Below, piece by piece: positions 6,478-8,728 of a stretch of DNA of 8,728 nucleotides. Below the pieces are notes generated by a model. The model was not told the DNA's origin, made no database searches, and saw only the letters and a program-made list of their open reading frames with translations. Numbering within the stretch: position 1 is the first letter of the stretch; each line of letters opens with the position of its first letter. The stretch is from Cyanobacteria bacterium OH_CDB_58. Its GTDB lineage: Bacteria > Cyanobacteriota > Vampirovibrionia > Gastranaerophilales > Gastranaerophilaceae. The DNA is taken from contig JAEZLC010000256.1 in NCBI GenBank assembly GCA_023435965.1, forward strand, positions 1 through 8,728, in the 5' to 3' direction. Both the position numbers and the translations under genes were made by a program.

Positions 6478-8538
6478 TTAAACTAATTGGATATCTGCAA
6501 GGTTTGGGTCTAAAAGTCTTCTCCCGACGTTATCGAATTGAATGGATAAAAGGGTTTTATTTCCGTATGCAATAATTTTTTCTACAATACCTTTGCCGTA
6601 TTTCGCGTGGAATACAAAATTACCTTCTTTAAAAAGATTTTTGCTTACAGGTTCTTCTGCAATTTTTGCTTCATATATTGGAACTGACGGCTTTTTCGCA
6701 ATAGGAGTTGGTATTGGCGGTTCTGATATTCTTTGAGCCAAAGGAATTTCAGCAGGCTGCTGCTTTAGCGTTTCAATAGTTTTGATTGAGGGAGCAGGAA
6801 CCTGCTGTGTTTGAGTTTGAATTTCAGGTACTGCCTGTTGGAGCGGTCTTTGTTGAGAAGGTGCAATGTACTCTTCATCGTCTATATCATCATCTTCGAT
6901 TTCTTCTTCCGCGTCTTCGAACGTTTTGATTTCTATTGCACGAGAGTACGCTTCTTGTATTATAGGTATCTCTTCCTCTATAACCTGAGGCTCAACTTCT
7001 TCTGCTTCTTGAATAACTTGAGCGGGTTCTGTAGCTTGTTCTTGAGGCAACATATTAATTGCATCCAGATAATCCAGATCATCATCAGTTACATCATCGA
7101 TTAATGGTTGCAGGTCTCCGAAGTCTTCTTCTGCAATGTTTTGAGTAGAGATATCTTGGTCTTCGTCGAGATACTCGTTTTCGAACTCATCATAATTTGT
7201 ATCGATTTGCAATTCCGTTTCGCTATTGTTAAAGGCTACTTCTTGCTCCAGTGCTTCGTTTGCCATGAATATCTGGTCAACATCTGATTTGATTTCTTCT
7301 TCCAATCCCTTTGAAATGGAAGCTTTTTCTATTGCCTTCAATTTAAGGATAAGCGGCATATAAAAAGTGTTTTCGCTCCATATTATAAATTCTTTTTGAT
7401 TTAGTTTTTGAAGGAAAGAATTATAGATTTCAAAATCATTTGTTTTTTCTATAGGGGCAAATAAAATCAAGTTTTTACATAATGCTTTTAGTTCCGGGAC
7501 AAGATAATATTTGTAGTTCGAAACAGGTATAGGTCTCAAATTTTCATTTTCGTATATTGTATTTAATGTTTCTTTTGAAGAATTTGAGTTGTTAAGGTTG
7601 ATTATAAAGTAACATTTTTTTTCAATCTGAGACGCGATTGTTTCTACAATAAATCTGTGCCATTTTTCTTCAATATTTGATGCGTCTATTATGGTTACCG
7701 AAGTTTTGGAAAGAATTTTGTCTAAGAAGCTGAATTGATCTTTGTTTTGGGCGAATAACCCTTTTTGTTGATATTTTATCAATTTATTTTTGAATATAAT
7801 AAGCTCTGGAATAGGATTTTGCTTGCATTGTTCATCTATAACGCTTTTGAAGACTTCAAAAGGAATAAATTTGTCTTCGAGTGAATCTACATAGCTTTGA
7901 AGCTCAAGTAAAATCCCCTGAATAATCGCTTTGTTTTCTATTTGGCAATCCTCAAGATCGTGCTCTGAAATAAAGTCGAAAGCGTTGAAGTTAAGGGGAA
8001 GTCTATATTCTTTAGAAATTGATATTCTAGTTGCATCTTCAATTTTTCTGTATCGGCCGTCAAAATCAATTACTATTGTTCTTTTTCTGTTTTCTTGAAG
8101 GCTGTATAGAATATTTGTGGTTATAGTCGTTGCGTTTTCGACTTTGTCGCATTGGATATACGGTCTTTCTCTTAATAAGTTAAGTCCAAGATTGATAGCG
8201 ATATTCGGATGTGATGCCAAGTTTCCCCAAAAGATATTTGTTTTGTTGCTTTGCGTGAGTTGAGCAATCTCTTTGGGGTCAATATAAATTATATTTGCAT
8301 CTTTAGCCGGTGTATATCCGTTATAGGTTGATAGATTTGCATTTTTGTTTATGGATAGAGAAAATTTCACAGTAGCTAAATTTATTTCATCTTTTTCTGT
8401 TGACTCTATATCAATAATTTGGGCAATTAAGCTTTGATTTGTGTCCTCGATGAGTAAAAAGTCTGCAAGCAGTAAGTGTGCCTCGTTAGGGGAGTATAAT
8501 ATCTTTGCTATGTCATTTTTTACTTCAAATAATTGCAT
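6478..8538 (-). CDS. degenerate HerA/FtsK-like ATPase fused by an acidic linker to a PcrA/UvrD-type Tudor domain
   Basis: I know no named match for this 686-residue protein. Residues 1-60 resemble a HAS-barrel, the N-terminal domain of HerA. Residues 101-163 follow the HerA pattern: IFWGNLASHPNIAINLGL, then CDKVENAT (130-137) exactly where Walker A GxxGxGKS should be, then TIVIDFDGRY (154-163) where HerA has VLVIDPHGEY. Residues 280-300 (SVTIIDASNIEEKWHRFIVE) match the strand-helix before the HerA DEAH acid, but that acid is lost (INLNNS, 313-318). Residues 337-400 (PELKALCKNLILF and on) resemble the sensor/late strands. So the fold looks retained and ATPase activity lost (inference). Residues 405-635 are a disordered Asp/Glu- then Pro/Gln-rich linker. 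Residues 637-686 (GNFVFHAKYGKGIVEKI...) match the Tudor/SH3-like C-terminal domain of PcrA/UvrD. No TM or signal peptide is present. The ATG has an AAGAGG ribosome site about 6 bases upstream. Confidence 0.75.
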   Translation of the reverse strand: MQLFEVKNDIAKILYSPNEAHLLLADFLLIEDTNQSLIAQIIDIESTEKDEINLATVKFSLSINKNANLSTYNGYTPAKDANIIYIDPKEIAQLTQSNKTNIFWGNLASHPNIAINLGLNLLRERPYIQCDKVENATTITTNILYSLQENRKRTIVIDFDGRYRKIEDATRISISKEYRLPLNFNAFDFISEHDLEDCQIENKAIIQGILLELQSYVDSLEDKFIPFEVFKSVIDEQCKQNPIPELIIFKNKLIKYQQKGLFAQNKDQFSFLDKILSKTSVTIIDASNIEEKWHRFIVETIASQIEKKCYFIINLNNSNSSKETLNTIYENENLRPIPVSNYKYYLVPELKALCKNLILFAPIEKTNDFEIYNSFLQKLNQKEFIIWSENTFYMPLILKLKAIEKASISKGLEEEIKSDVDQIFMANEALEQEVAFNNSETELQIDTNYDEFENEYLDEDQDISTQNIAEEDFGDLQPLIDDVTDDDLDYLDAINMLPQEQATEPAQVIQEAEEVEPQVIEEEIPIIQEAYSRAIEIKTFEDAEEEIEDDDIDDEEYIAPSQQRPLQQAVPEIQTQTQQVPAPSIKTIETLKQQPAEIPLAQRISEPPIPTPIAKKPSVPIYEAKIAEEPVSKNLFKEGNFVFHAKYGKGIVEKIIAYGNKTLLSIQFDNVGRRLLDPNLADIQLV

Positions 8539-8576
8539 TTATGCCTCTTTACTTAGTGCCTCAAATTGTTGATATA

Positions 8577-8604
8577 ATTATACAACATTAATGAATTTAT
8601 ACAA
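8577..8604 (-). promoter_or_regulatory. candidate promoter of the HerA-like gene, with a direct repeat
   Basis: On the minus strand, TTGTAT (8599-8604) and a perfect TATAAT (8577-8582) are separated by 16 bases. Transcription would start near 8570, leaving a leader of about 30 bases with the AAGAGG ribosome site. The octamer TTGTATAA occurs twice in the same orientation, at 8597-8604 and 8578-8585, 19 bases apart, overlapping the -35 and -10. This could be a repressor site or merely a consequence of promoter composition. The promoter lies between the HerA-like gene and the cation-transporter gene, so the two need not be one operon. Confidence 0.5.
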
Positions 8605-8609
8605 TTAGT

Positions 8610-8728
8610 TTATTCGAGAGGCTCAATGTGTATTAGACAAGAGGTGTTAGAGAGCGCATTTTCAATTTCTTGTTCTATTTTGTCGCAGATGGTATGACCT
8701 TCTTTGATTGTTTTTTCTGCTGCAACAA
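8610..8728 (-). CDS. cation diffusion facilitator (CDF) family transporter, C-terminal fragment
   Basis: Only the last 39 codons and stop lie in the window; the 5' end is beyond the right edge. The visible tail contains GHTICDKIEQEIENALSN followed by CLIHIEP and ends LE. The pattern H-x-I-x-D-x-I-E-x-x-I ... V/I-x-I-H-x-E-P is typical of the cytoplasmic C-terminal domain of CDF transporters (FieF/YiiP/CzcD type), a dimerising metallochaperone-like fold that binds Zn2+, Fe2+ or similar ions and controls export from the cytoplasm. The metal cannot be told from this part. The gene is on the same strand as the HerA-like gene, whose ATG is 71 bases downstream with its own promoter candidate between. 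No terminator hairpin is visible after the stop. Confidence 0.75.
   Translation of the reverse strand, partial: VAAEKTIKEGHTICDKIEQEIENALSNTSCLIHIEPLE

Noticed and set aside
7050..7230. Repeated Asp/Glu codon runs as a DNA tandem repeat
   Set aside because: No fixed repeat unit is found at the DNA level; the pattern is amino-acid composition of the acidic linker.
8567..8586. GTTG...CAAC symmetry around the TATAAT, as a terminator for the CDF gene
   Set aside because: Only four bases pair cleanly at the ends, the centre is A/T only, and no T-run follows; it is better explained as a promoter.

Overview
The window is an AT-rich bacterial chromosome segment (by eye roughly one third G+C) holding eight protein genes and no RNA genes, insertion sequences or CRISPR array. 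It comes from a flagellated bacterium. The gene set, AT-richness and the mixture of Shine-Dalgarno-led and apparently leaderless starts would fit an uncultured gut lineage such as Gastranaerophilales/Vampirovibrionia. That assignment is a tentative impression, not something the sequence proves.

Left part (1-1685, minus strand): a flagellar stator operon in the order motA, motB, then a FliL-like gene cut by the window edge. MotA and MotB form the ion channel and torque generator. MotB anchors the unit to peptidoglycan, and FliL-type proteins associate with the stator. motA stop and motB start abut as TAAATG, which points to coupled translation. Residue choices in MotA TM3 favour proton drive.

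A 180-base divergent intergenic region (1686-1865) with a 6-bp-arm inverted repeat separates this operon from a plus-strand gene for a six-helix membrane protein of unknown function (1869-2567). That gene runs tail to tail into uvrB (2553-4541, minus), overlapping it by 15 bases. UvrB is a complete nucleotide-excision-repair helicase with all motifs.

uvrB and the next gene (4618-6468, plus; a cytoplasmic protein made almost entirely of about 17 TPR units) diverge from a 76-base region. Their candidate promoters there sit back to back, and both transcripts would begin at or within a base or two of the ATG.

The TPR gene converges, with only 9 bases between, on the most unusual gene of the window (6478-8538, minus). 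It encodes a 686-residue protein that I read as a HerA/FtsK-superfamily ATPase fold whose Walker A and catalytic acid have been lost. A long acidic, Pro/Gln-rich linker joins this to a C-terminal Tudor/SH3-like domain of the type that ends PcrA/UvrD helicases. This is the best candidate for something undescribed. Upstream of it, at the right edge, is the 3' end of a cation diffusion facilitator gene.
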